DNA of 64,000 bases from Fukatsuia anoeciicola (GTDB taxonomy: Bacteria > Pseudomonadota > Gammaproteobacteria > Enterobacterales > Enterobacteriaceae). Numbering within the stretch: the stretch's first letter is position 1; every line of letters starts with the position of its first letter. Location: assembly GCF_964059965.1 (NCBI RefSeq), contig NZ_OZ060923.1:62001-126000 (forward strand). Reading direction: 5' to 3'. The position numbers and the translations under genes are program-made. A model generated the notes under the pieces. That model worked only from the letters and a program-made list of their open reading frames with translations. It was not told the origin of the DNA and did not search any database. Positions 49,628 to 59,760 of this stretch are shown here, one piece after another.

Positions 49628-51001
49628 ATGAAATTATCCCCATTAACTGCTATATCTCCGCTTGATGGGCGTTATAATAATAAAGTAAGTGCATTACGTA
49701 AAATTTTCAGTGAATTTGGTTTACTAAAATTTAGAGTACAAGTTGAAATCTATTGGTTAAAAAAATTAGCATCTTGTAAAGAAATTAAAGAAGTACCTGA
49801 TTTTGATAAGAAAATTAATGATAATCTTGAAAGTATTATTAAAAATTTCAACGAACAAGATGCTTTAGATATTAAAAATTTTGAAAAAACAACAAATCAC
49901 GATCTAAAAGCTGTTGAGTATTTTTTAAAAAAGAAAATAAATACTATCCCAGCATTACAGAGTGTGTCTGAATTTATCCATTTCGCTTGTACTTCTGAAG
50001 ATATTAATAATTTATCCCATGCCTTAATGTTACATAATGCTCGTACTGATAAAATCGTGCCTATGTGGAAAGAAATTATTACTACAATTACCTTACTAGC
50101 AAAACAATATCGCACAATACCTCTTCTATCACGTACACATGGTCAACCAGCTACCCCCTCTACCTTTGGTAAAGAATTTGCTAATGTTGTCTACCGTATG
50201 CAGCGACAGCTTAATCAACTAAAAAAAGTAGAAATTCTAGGAAAAATAAATGGTGCTGTCGGTAACTATAATGCACATATTATAGCTTATCCAAATATTG
50301 ATTGGCATAAATTTAGTAATGAATTTGTAACATCTCTTGGTATTAATTGGAATCCTTATACCACGCAAATTGAACCACATGATTACATTGCTGAATTATT
50401 TGACTGTATTATCCGTTTTAATATAATTTTAATCGATTTTAATCGTGATATTTGGGGTTACATCGCCCTTAATTATTTTAAACAAAAAACTATTAAGAAT
50501 GAAATAGGCTCATCAACTATGCCTCATAAAGTCAATCCGATTGATTTTGAAAATTCTGAAGGTAATTTAGGATTAGCTAATGCTATATTAGGTCATTTAG
50601 CTAATAAATTACCCATATCACGCTGGCAACGTGATTTAACAGATTCAACTGTATTACGTAACCTAGGTGTTGGCTTAGGTTATGCTCTAATTGCTTATCA
50701 AGCAACATTAAAAGGTATTAGTACGTTAGAAATAAATGAGATTTATATACAAAAAGAATTAAATAATAACTGGGAAGTTTTAGCTGAACCAATTCAAACC
50801 GTAATGCGTCGTTATGCTATCGCTAATTCTTATGAAAAATTAAAAGAATTAACTCGTGGCAAAAAAATAGGAAACACCAATATTAAACAATTTATTGAAA
50901 ATTTAGCACTACCTGAAGAAGAAAAGGCACGTCTAAAGGAAATGACACCAGCTAATTATATTGGACGCGCAGTTATTTTTGTTGATGAACTTAATCCTTA
51001 A
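49628..51001 (+). CDS. purB: Adenylosuccinate lyase
   Basis: Acts twice in purine synthesis, cleaving SAICAR and adenylosuccinate to release fumarate. It is 457 residues against 456 in E. coli. The fumarase/aspartase-superfamily signature loop GSSTMPHKVNPIDFENSEGN is intact, as are LSRTHGQPATPSTFGKEFAN and FACTSEDINNLSHALML. An AGGAG ribosome site precedes the ATG. It is the last gene of the mnmA-hflD-purB group; phoP, the next gene in E. coli, is not present. Confidence 0.97.
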   Translation: MKLSPLTAISPLDGRYNNKVSALRKIFSEFGLLKFRVQVEIYWLKKLASCKEIKEVPDFDKKINDNLESIIKNFNEQDALDIKNFEKTTNHDLKAVEYFLKKKINTIPALQSVSEFIHFACTSEDINNLSHALMLHNARTDKIVPMWKEIITTITLLAKQYRTIPLLSRTHGQPATPSTFGKEFANVVYRMQRQLNQLKKVEILGKINGAVGNYNAHIIAYPNIDWHKFSNEFVTSLGINWNPYTTQIEPHDYIAELFDCIIRFNIILIDFNRDIWGYIALNYFKQKTIKNEIGSSTMPHKVNPIDFENSEGNLGLANAILGHLANKLPISRWQRDLTDSTVLRNLGVGLGYALIAYQATLKGISTLEINEIYIQKELNNNWEVLAEPIQTVMRRYAIANSYEKLKELTRGKKIGNTNIKQFIENLALPEEEKARLKEMTPANYIGRAVIFVDELNP

Positions 51002-52045
51002 ATTCAAGTGGTTATAAATAAAAAGTAAATTAATTTAATAAAATTATTATTATTTATACTAAATAATAGATGATAAAAAACGACTTTTCTTTTACTATTT
51101 ATCAATTAATTACTTATTATTATTTAGTTTTTTATGATTTTAAATCAATGTATTTTACTCAATCTACTGTTATTTTCGAGACAATAACTTTAGAGTTCTC
51201 ATAATTAGTTACTATACTATTTAATTAAATCAGCTAATTGTGTATAATTAGCTGATCTTAATAATATAGCAATAATTTTAAATTTAATGTTTAATATGTA
51301 AATAATTTATCTATTCTAATGTTTATTAGATATAAGTAGATTAAATAAAATTTAAATATAAATAATTTAGTTCTTAATTTTATCTACTAAAATAATAAAA
51401 ATTATTTTTAATAATATGATAAAAAATATGCTTAAGTGCTATATAGATCTATAATTTAATAAAAAATATTCTATATAAATCTTTTTTAGAACATTAAAGA
51501 GGTATAGTTACAAAACATATTGCTTAATATATTATTAAAATATTAGTAATTATTTAAGAATAATTTTAATAAGATTAAATCTTATATCTAGAATAACCTA
51601 GACACAAATAATCGAAAACATAATTAACCTAATATTATTAGGTATAATAAACAGCCTTTACTGAAGCTATCAAAAAAGATAACCAAGTAGCATCATTACT
51701 AATAATAAAAATATATTTAAGATATAAGATTAAACTTAAAAATAATTATTTAATAATACATCTATAACTAGTTCTATATCTATAATAATTAAAAACAATA
51801 GTAATAATATTAAAGATGTCTATTAAATAGAAAATAGGTAATTATTTTAATTATTAATGCAGAAACGATAATATTACAATATAAATGACATTAAACAACA
51901 ATGCTAATAAAATAAACCTCTTACTTAACTTTTTTATGATATATAAACAAAATTATATAATAATAATTTTTATGTACTTATATTTATGTAGTAGTTATTT
52001 TATATTTTATAAAAAATTTAATTAGGTAGTAATTATATTAAAAAA
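51002..52045. other. AT-rich convergent region purB/rpmG
   Basis: About 1 kb with no open frame. In E. coli phoP lies after purB, and mutM and coaD lie after rpmG; I could not read any of them. A stem-loop at 51229-51256 is listed separately. Confidence 0.4.
51229..51256. terminator. Stem-loop downstream of purB
   Basis: ATCAGCTAATT (51229-51239) pairs perfectly with AATTAGCTGAT (51246-51256) around a 6-nt loop, 227 bp after the purB stop. It contains more GC than the surroundings. The following T-run is poor on both strands, so a terminator role is only likely. Confidence 0.45.
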
Positions 52046-52219
52046 CTACTTAATTTTAGCTTCTTTATATAATACGTGTCGACGGACAGTTATAGTAGGA
52101 TCAAATTTCCTTAATTCTAATTTTTTTGACTTAGTACGTTTATTTTTTGTAGTAGTATAAAAATGCCCAGTACCAGCAGAAGAAATTAGTTTAATTTTTT
52201 CACGAGTATTTTTAGCCAT
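52046..52219 (-). CDS. rpmG: Ribosomal protein bL33
   Basis: Small zinc-free type L33 protein of the large ribosomal subunit, 57 residues, too short for ordinary ORF calling. It reads MAKNTREKIKLISSAGTGHF, then YTTTKNKRTKSKKLELRKFD and ends VRRHVLYKEAKIK, nearly identical to the E. coli protein (55 residues). The rpmB reading frame runs eight bases into its start, so the two are translationally coupled. The ribosome site AAGGAG lies within the end of rpmB. Confidence 0.97.
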   Translation of the reverse strand: MAKNTREKIKLISSAGTGHFYTTTKNKRTKSKKLELRKFDPTITVRRHVLYKEAKIK

Positions 52220-52490
52220 AATTTAGCTCCTTAATATTTTTTTCAAAAATTTTCTTTGTGGAATTAGAAAGAATACCAAGGTTAATTAAAACTGTTTCAA
52301 TACCTTTTTTATCAATAACCCGCATACCTTTAGTAGATACACGTAAAGTAACAAAGCGTTTTTCTTGTTCAACCCAAAAACGATGACGATGTAAGTTAGG
52401 CAAAAATCGTCGCTTAGTAGCATTCATTGCATGAGAGCGTTTATTACCACTCATAGGGCGTTTGCCGGTAAGTTGACAGATTTTAGACAT
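52212..52490 (-). CDS. rpmB: Ribosomal protein bL28, C-terminally extended
   Basis: Large-subunit protein L28. I start at MSKICQLTGKRPMSGN (52488-52490), which has GGAG upstream and matches E. coli; the ATG seven codons earlier is not supported. The core through KKGIETVL is highly conserved, but the frame then continues for a new tail (INLGILSNSTKK onward) to 92 residues, against 78 in E. coli. The tail runs into the rpmG start with an eight-base overlap, consistent with loss of the original stop codon. The E. coli pair is separated by a short spacer instead. Confidence 0.95.
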   Translation of the reverse strand: MSKICQLTGKRPMSGNKRSHAMNATKRRFLPNLHRHRFWVEQEKRFVTLRVSTKGMRVIDKKGIETVLINLGILSNSTKKIFEKNIKELNYG

Positions 52491-53124
52491 ATTTATTTCT
52501 CCAAAAATCAAACTAGATTACGCCTAATATTTTAGGGATATCACATCTTATTTAGGTTTATAGCAGGACTTTTACGAAAAACTTAAGGCTACTTAAAAAC
52601 CAAAGATTACTAAAACTAATTTTTTTATTAGTAATATAGATCCTGATTAGAAATCATCCTCAATCTTCATATATTTTACCACATATACTTAGTCTACTAT
52701 ACTTTAATATATACTCTTTACATTATAATTTTGTAAAAATTTAATTAAATAAGAAATAGTTAATAAATTAAAATACCTAAAATAATTCCTTTATATTAAA
52801 ACTAGAATTTTTAAAATTTACATAGTATACGCCTGATAATATCAACACTCAATCTTTAAAACATTTAATATTCTTATAAAATATCAAAAATATTTTTATA
52901 TATAACTATATTCAGTAATATAATATTCTATCCTGATAGGTAGTTACAAACTATAATTAATATTATTACATTAAATTTAATATTCTCTATGTAATTACTC
53001 GTAGACAAACTTTTATACTATAAATAATATTAGCAAATAATTTTTCATAGGAAATATACGATGCTAGTTATTAAGAGATATTACTAAAAATTTTATAATT
53101 ATAATAAAAATTATATATTTTTTT
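52491..53124. other. Region upstream of rpmB
   Basis: It should hold the rpmBG promoter on the minus strand. In E. coli radC lies here; I could not read any RadC sequence. The first 200 bp upstream of rpmB are less AT-rich than the rest. Confidence 0.4.
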
Positions 53125-53835
53125 AAAACTCTCATTTATCTAATTTATTAGATTATAAATTACTATAGTTAGATTATATCTTAATTCAAACCATTATTAC
53201 CTATTTTGATAATAATCTAATATAACTTTAGATTATTTAATTATACTAATAATAATTCTTATCTAATATATGCTAGCTTAATAATTTATCATTATTAGGT
53301 TATCTTTTAGGGCTAAAAAATTCTTTTCTTTATTTTTTAAGTAATATTAAGTTTAAATAAATTTTACTAGTCTTAAACAATCTATGTTTATCACTATTTT
53401 AATTGTAAGATATATTTACATATAAAACCTTTGAATAACCTAAAATTATAATATCCTTCATTAATAATATTTATTAGTAATGTTACTAAGTATACGCTAA
53501 TACTATATATTATTTTTTAATATATACTATTATCTGTCTTATAGTTTTAGCTAACGGAAAAATAACTACGATACTTTTGTAAATGTTTAAGAATTATAGT
53601 AAATAATCATCTAAACATAACCTAGTTTTAACTATTATTATTTATTTATACTTATATACTATATTGAATATTTTTATTATTTTTAAGCTAAATTGTATCT
53701 GTTACTAATTAAGTGACGATTTTGCTTTTGGTGTCTTTATTTATTGTTTTATATTATATAGAAATTTTTTCTTGTTTAGAAGATTATTGGCAATACTTAC
53801 ATAAGAGTAAAAATATTGATTTTTAAAAGAAATAT
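53125..53835 (+). repeat. Inverted repeat 2, left copy (711 bp)
   Basis: The reverse complement of this segment is found at 57393-58103. Both copies are exactly 711 bp, and every line I compared base by base was identical. Homology begins at AAAACTCTCATTTATC and ends at TTTTAAAAGAAATAT, with unrelated sequence immediately outside. It has no open frame longer than a few dozen codons. Identity this high in decaying DNA implies recent duplication or ongoing gene conversion. Confidence 0.95.
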
Positions 53836-54199
53836 GTTATAAATATCCATAGATAATTTTAATATTACATGGTATACTTTCTTTTACTAAAAAGAAAAAG
53901 TAGAAACTTATTAGTTCTAACATTTTAAAATCTATGTATAATTAGATTTTTTATTATTATTTTTAAATACAAAGTTTTTTTAAAATTAACATATATTAGG
54001 CTATTTAACTAATCAAATTCTATAACTAGTTTTTTAGTTATTGTTAATACGTATAATCCTAATATTTTAGTATATAAAAATAGCTAATAATTCTATATCA
54101 GTTAGTGTTATTATTTTAAATTTTAGAAATTTTTTCGAGATAGTATAAAGCTAAATTATCTCCACATCTATAATTTTTATATGCTATATATAATATTAT

Positions 54200-55331
54200 T
54201 CAGTATTTTTAAGATCTTTTAATACTATATTTAATTAATAGTGATATACAAAGTACTTATATATTTATTTTTCTTCTTTAATAAAGAAAACTATAGTAAT
54301 AAGATTTATAGGTAACTATACCGGTTTATTAATAAACATATTATATTTATAATAGTTAAAGAATTATTGCTTATAAATGTCTAAATTTAGATGTTAGTTG
54401 TATTATAGGAAGTTAAGGATTATACTTTTACTAATAATTTTTCAATCAAACTAAAAAATAGAAATAAAGTATATTAAATTCTAAATAACCTGATTTTATT
54501 ATATCGCTAACTAATATTAATTTACTAATACTTATTACTTTCCGTAGTATGATAAATAATCTATTAAAAATATTTTTTAGTTATTTTTGTTTTTATTTTA
54601 GTTATCCTACAATAAATTAATAGATTTAGCATGCATACTAAATGTTAATTAGACTAATTTATAAGTCTATTAAGTTGCATGACTTTACTATAGGAATAGG
54701 TAATAACAGTTAAATTTATAACAATATTAATTTTAGTTAAATGTTTCAATGTTATAAAAAGGTTACTTTAGTATTAAGTTATTTTAATAAGTAACGCTTA
54801 GAAAATTAAATATTATAGTTATTGCCAAACTAATATATAAGCACTTGACTATAGTATATTACATTAGTAACTAAAGTTTAGAAAAAATATTTTACTATTA
54901 CTCAAGCAATAGTAAAATATTTAGTAAAGGCAATATTTATTACTAGGTGATACATTTATTGGTATTGTCAAGTATAAAATATATTAATGTGATTAATATA
55001 TTAAAAAATACAGCATTACTATTTATTATATTAAATATAGTATTAGATAAAAAAATTAAAAAATAGAATAAAAAGTTATGCTAAAAAATAATTAAAAATT
55101 ATAAATGCTATTGCTAGTATAGTAGTAATAGTAAATAATTGTCTATTTATTATTAAAATTAATAATATAGAAGAATATAATTAACAAAAAATTAGTATAA
55201 AAAGTTTAGATCTTATTTATACTTATAGTATTTTTTAAAAATAGATTTAAAAAATAATACTAATACATTCTATCTTTTATCAGTTATCATTATTAAATAA
55301 AATTGTTAGCAACTATGAAAAAAAAAATTGA
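54200..55331 (+). pseudogene. coaBC: Decayed coaBC (dfp) remnant
   Basis: Upstream of dut the plus strand reads as the C-terminal half of CoaBC. At 54848-54905 it gives TIVYYISN-stop-SLEKIFYYYS, aligning to DPVRYISNHSSGKMGFAIA of the phosphopantothenoylcysteine synthetase domain. Next comes VKAIFIT, aligning to RRGANVTLV. Just before dut it gives YQLSLLNKIVSNYEKKN and a stop at 55329-55331, aligning to GQLLLDEIVTRYDEKN. The remnant ends 17 bases inside dut; in E. coli dfp also abuts dut. Sequence before 54840 is unreadable to me, and the 5' limit is estimated from gene length. Confidence 0.88.
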
Positions 55332-55773
55332 TATTAAGATTATAGATCCTAGAATAGGTAAAGAATTTCCTTTGCCAAAATATGCAACTTCCGGCTCAGC
55401 TGGACTAGATTTAAGAGCTTGCTTGTATGAAGCATTAGATTTAGCACCAGGAAAAACTACTTTATTATCAACTGGATTAGCGATTTATATTAATGATAGT
55501 AACTTAACTGCTATGATTTTACCTCGCTCTGGATTAGGTCACAAGAATGGAATTGTTTTAGGTAATCTAGTAGGATTAATTGACTCAGATTATCAAGGAC
55601 AATTAATGATATCTATATGGAATCGTAGTGAAAAAATTTTTACTATTAAACCTGGTGATCGTGTTGCTCAAATAGTATTAGTACCTGTAGTACAGGTTGA
55701 GCTTAATATTGTTAAAGAATTTATTAATAGCGAACGCGGTACTAATGGTTTTGGTCATTCAGGGTACCAATAA
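55315..55773 (+). CDS. dut: dUTP pyrophosphatase
   Basis: Trimeric enzyme that hydrolyses dUTP to dUMP, keeping uracil out of DNA and supplying dTMP synthesis. I start at ATG 55315 (MKKKIDIKIIDPRIGKEFPL), as in E. coli, giving 152 residues against 151. All five motifs are present: GSAGLDLRA, PRSGLGHKNGI, GLIDSDYQGQLMI, GDRVAQIV and RGTNGFGHSGY. No ribosome site is visible, but it overlaps the end of the dead coaBC frame, so translation once depended on coupling. It lies alone inside the 711-bp inverted repeats. Confidence 0.96.
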   Translation: MKKKIDIKIIDPRIGKEFPLPKYATSGSAGLDLRACLYEALDLAPGKTTLLSTGLAIYINDSNLTAMILPRSGLGHKNGIVLGNLVGLIDSDYQGQLMISIWNRSEKIFTIKPGDRVAQIVLVPVVQVELNIVKEFINSERGTNGFGHSGYQ

Positions 55774-55789
55774 ACTATGTTTCTTATAA

Positions 55790-56160
55790 AGTTATAATTT
55801 ATGATAAGAAATTAATATATTTAAGACATCACTAACTGTAGTCCACACGTATAAATATAAAAATTACGAGTATTATGTAACGCTAAATTAATGCTATATA
55901 GCTTATAATAATAGAAATCTTTTTAGTAAAATAATATGAGTTATAATATTAGTTTGAATAATTTTTGATTTAATTTATTTAGATTATTATAAGTGCGTCA
56001 CAAACCAATTAAAGGTTGTATATTAACAGTATGTTAAAGAAGGTTTTTATTCTATTATATAATATTTATAATAAGTAATAGTTTAGCGTGATATAAATTA
56101 GTAATAACATACCCTACAAGTAATATCAAATACTCATTATACTATAATATACTTTCTCGT
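55790..56160 (+). pseudogene. slmA: Decayed slmA (nucleoid occlusion factor) remnant
   Basis: After dut the plus strand at 55861-55899 reads KLRVLCNAKLMLY, aligning to LTRILTGHALMFE of SlmA. At 55915 a frame gives NLFSKII-stop-VIILV, aligning to QLFERIEAQLRQV. Near 56107 TYPTS may match YRPTD. The N-terminal DNA-binding part is not readable. In E. coli slmA follows dut and is next to pyrE, which supports the call. SlmA blocks FtsZ assembly over the nucleoid and is dispensable in E. coli. Confidence 0.75.
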
Positions 56161-57392
56161 AATGTTAATATTATGTTTAGATAGTAACGTACTAATATTA
56201 CGATATATTAATAAATACTATTTAGATCAATATCATAGCATGTAATTTTTTATTATATATTACTAGTCTATTTACTATTAATAAATATATTAAATGTAAT
56301 GAATATTACAAATTTTATTTATATTAATAAATAATATCTAATTTAATTAGTCCATATCTATATTATCTAAAATATCTTAGAGTAATTTATAAAAAATTAC
56401 TTTCAGCAAAAGAAGTATTAAGTACTACTACAGTAGAGCTATATAAAGTTTATTATATTACTAACATTAAAATATATAAACCATAATTTATTAATATTTA
56501 ATTAGGCATTATAACTATAATTATAGTAATAATTATATCTACTAAAACTAATAAATTATTAATTATATATAAATTTACAGTATGCACATTGATATTTTCT
56601 TCTGTATTATAATAAAACATTTAGAAAAAGATAAGATTAATAAAAAATTAGTAATAATAACTATTAGTAAGTAATATTATTAGTAAATATTATTACCTAT
56701 TAAGTATAGATAAATAAAAATATAGCGTATATTTTTATTTATCTATGTAGAGTAAACAATAATAATCATAGGTAATTAATATTATTACATCAACTATTAT
56801 AGATCTTTAATTCTTAATTATACTAGAAAACTAGGTAAAAAATTACTTTTAATTTCTAAAACTATAAGAAAGATTTTTGAATATAAAACTATTAATAAAT
56901 TATTTATTAAAAATGTCTGTAAAAAAATAAAAATTATCTATTATTATGTAATATTTTACATTATTTATTTATAATAAATAAATTTTTTATTATTTAGTAA
57001 AATTACTACGGATTATTAATTATTTATCTATATTAGTATTTTACCTTTATCAATAATAAGATCTCTAAGATCAGTTAATATTTATTAAATTAAAAAATAA
57101 AAATAAGATTGCTAGTATATATTAAAGTAATGCTTCGAAAAATATCAATATTACATAAAAAATTATTAAAATAATCTTTTTAGACTAACATGCAATTTAA
57201 TTATTTGTTATATGGCATAGATATAATATTATTCTAGTAATTAGGTGCTTCCTAATATGACCTAAATAGTATATAACTAGCATAAATAACTAATATAAAA
57301 AATATAAAACTTAAAGTTATTAACAAAAATTATAACTATAAACTTTATTACTTATTATAAAGTTACTTTAGAATAACACCTTCTAATTAATT
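56161..57392. other. Gene-free region inside the inverted repeat
   Basis: AT-rich, with no open frame or readable remnant. It contains the long hairpin at 56706-56746, listed separately. Confidence 0.4.
56706..56746. repeat. Perfect 19-bp stem hairpin with GCG loop
   Basis: ATAGATAAATAAAAATATA (56706-56724) pairs exactly with 56728-56746 around a three-base GCG loop. In RNA this would form a very stable AT-type cruciform or hairpin. It is more than 500 bp from any gene or remnant. Confidence 0.75.
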
Positions 57393-58103
57393 ATATTTCT
57401 TTTAAAAATCAATATTTTTACTCTTATGTAAGTATTGCCAATAATCTTCTAAACAAGAAAAAATTTCTATATAATATAAAACAATAAATAAAGACACCAA
57501 AAGCAAAATCGTCACTTAATTAGTAACAGATACAATTTAGCTTAAAAATAATAAAAATATTCAATATAGTATATAAGTATAAATAAATAATAATAGTTAA
57601 AACTAGGTTATGTTTAGATGATTATTTACTATAATTCTTAAACATTTACAAAAGTATCGTAGTTATTTTTCCGTTAGCTAAAACTATAAGACAGATAATA
57701 GTATATATTAAAAAATAATATATAGTATTAGCGTATACTTAGTAACATTACTAATAAATATTATTAATGAAGGATATTATAATTTTAGGTTATTCAAAGG
57801 TTTTATATGTAAATATATCTTACAATTAAAATAGTGATAAACATAGATTGTTTAAGACTAGTAAAATTTATTTAAACTTAATATTACTTAAAAAATAAAG
57901 AAAAGAATTTTTTAGCCCTAAAAGATAACCTAATAATGATAAATTATTAAGCTAGCATATATTAGATAAGAATTATTATTAGTATAATTAAATAATCTAA
58001 AGTTATATTAGATTATTATCAAAATAGGTAATAATGGTTTGAATTAAGATATAATCTAACTATAGTAATTTATAATCTAATAAATTAGATAAATGAGAGT
58101 TTT
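57393..58103 (-). repeat. Inverted repeat 2, right copy (711 bp)
   Basis: Exact-length reverse complement of 53125-53835. The spacer of 3557 bp holds the coaBC remnant, dut, the slmA remnant and gene-free DNA. Outside its right edge (GAAAGAGATTCATTAAA) the sequence has no match to the flank of the left copy. Confidence 0.95.
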
Positions 58104-59710
58104 GAAAGAGATTCATTAAATTTTAAAATTATAGTATAAGTAAATTTTTAAATTTTACATATCAAAATGTATAACTAATAAATATAATATATTATATTAA
58201 TAAATTCTGAAAATAGCATAATTAATTTATAGATAAAAATAAAATAGTCTAGTTAATGTTAACTTAACTCTTTTATTTACTTAATGTAAATATTTAATGC
58301 TCTATTATTATTTCTTTTTTATTAATATAATTTAATAAGCTTTAAGAAAGTATTTTACTTATATAAAGTTATGTTACAGAATAAAGTATTATAATGATTT
58401 TAATTAGATAGAAAAATTAATTAGGTAGAAAAAATTAATTATTTTAATAGATAATTAAACGCTGATATCATATTTAATAAAATATATTCTTTCTTTATAA
58501 AATATGTTAATTTATTAAAAATAATATTTTATATTGTATAGTTAAAATAATTTTTATTATTTAATATTTTATGTAAATTCTATCTATTAGATTTTTATTC
58601 TAAATAAAATTATAAATATTTATTATGTATAATAAACGAATTTATTATTACTATTTTCTTTTATATATTTTACTATTATATCCTGTTTATTTAAATATAG
58701 TATTAAATACTAGTTTATAGATTATCTATAATAATAGAAGATATCTGTTTTCAGTAAATATTTTAAGAATACTAAGAATTAATATAGTTTTAAAAGGTAA
58801 ATTGCTAGTAATCTGTTTTATTTAATTAGATATTATCTGAATAATATTTCAGGTAAATTTAGGTTAAATAAATACTTAAAAATTTTAATATTATTAAAGT
58901 AATTTTTTTCTAAATTAATAATTAGAATCTAAAATAATTCAAATTGACTAACTAACTTTAATAAATAAAGAATAGAAGTACTTTATATATCTTTCTTTAT
59001 CGTTTATTTTATTGATAATATAATTATATATAAATAATTAATCATACTACTTATGTAAAAATAACACTTATATAAAATTATTAAATTTAAAAAGAATTTA
59101 AAATAAAATATTTTATAGATAAAGAATATTTTATGATATTATGATATCTATATTTTGTTTTGAATAACTTAAAACTAAAGAAATAATCTAATTATTTTAT
59201 AGTATATATATTTTTTATAGCAAATACAATAAATATATAGATATTATTTTATATTCTAAAAATTAGAATTTTTTTCTGTTATACAGTATTTTAATAAAAT
59301 ATTATTTAACATAGATAAAAAATTGAACTCTATTAAAGATTTTCTTAACAGTAAGTTAATTTTTTAATAAAATTCATTATTACCATTCATAAATAAAAAC
59401 TAAAGTAGTATTTTACAACAGGAAAAACTAAAACTAATAATTAATAAAGCTATTATTGAAATAATAGAATTTTTCCTATGTATAGAATAATAAAAAAACA
59501 AATTATGCATTATGTATTAAAAAATTAAAGTTTATATTCTAGATTTATTTAAAAATATTATATTAAAATTTAATAAATATTAAGTTAGGATTAATAATCT
59601 TAACTAATAATATTTTTATTTCTATGACTAATTATTGTAATTAATATGAAAGTATCTGCGTTAATAGCTTTTTATATCGTATATATTTTATTTTATATAA
59701 TTTAATTTAG
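58104..59710. other. AT-rich gene-free region downstream of pckA
   Basis: About 1.6 kb with no coding frame or RNA gene. In E. coli envZ lies beyond pckA, but I could not read any part of it here. Confidence 0.4.
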
Positions 59711-59745
59711 GGAGGTACCAACTAAAGAATTTAAAGGTACCATCC
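59711..59745 (-). terminator. Hairpin after pckA with paired GGTACC arms
   Basis: On the pckA strand GGATGGTACC and GGTACCTCC pair (nine base pairs with one bulged T) around a 16-nt loop, 15 bp after the stop codon. The GC content is far above the neighbouring sequence, so the structure is probably selected, most simply as the pckA transcript end. No T-run follows. Confidence 0.6.
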
Positions 59746-59760
59746 AGTTTTTGATTAGAT

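Noticed and set aside
53125..58103. The 711-bp repeats as terminal repeats of a composite transposon carrying dut
   Set aside because: No transposase frame, target-site duplication or known insertion-sequence end was visible, and the enclosed genes are in their ancestral E. coli order, so they were not carried in.
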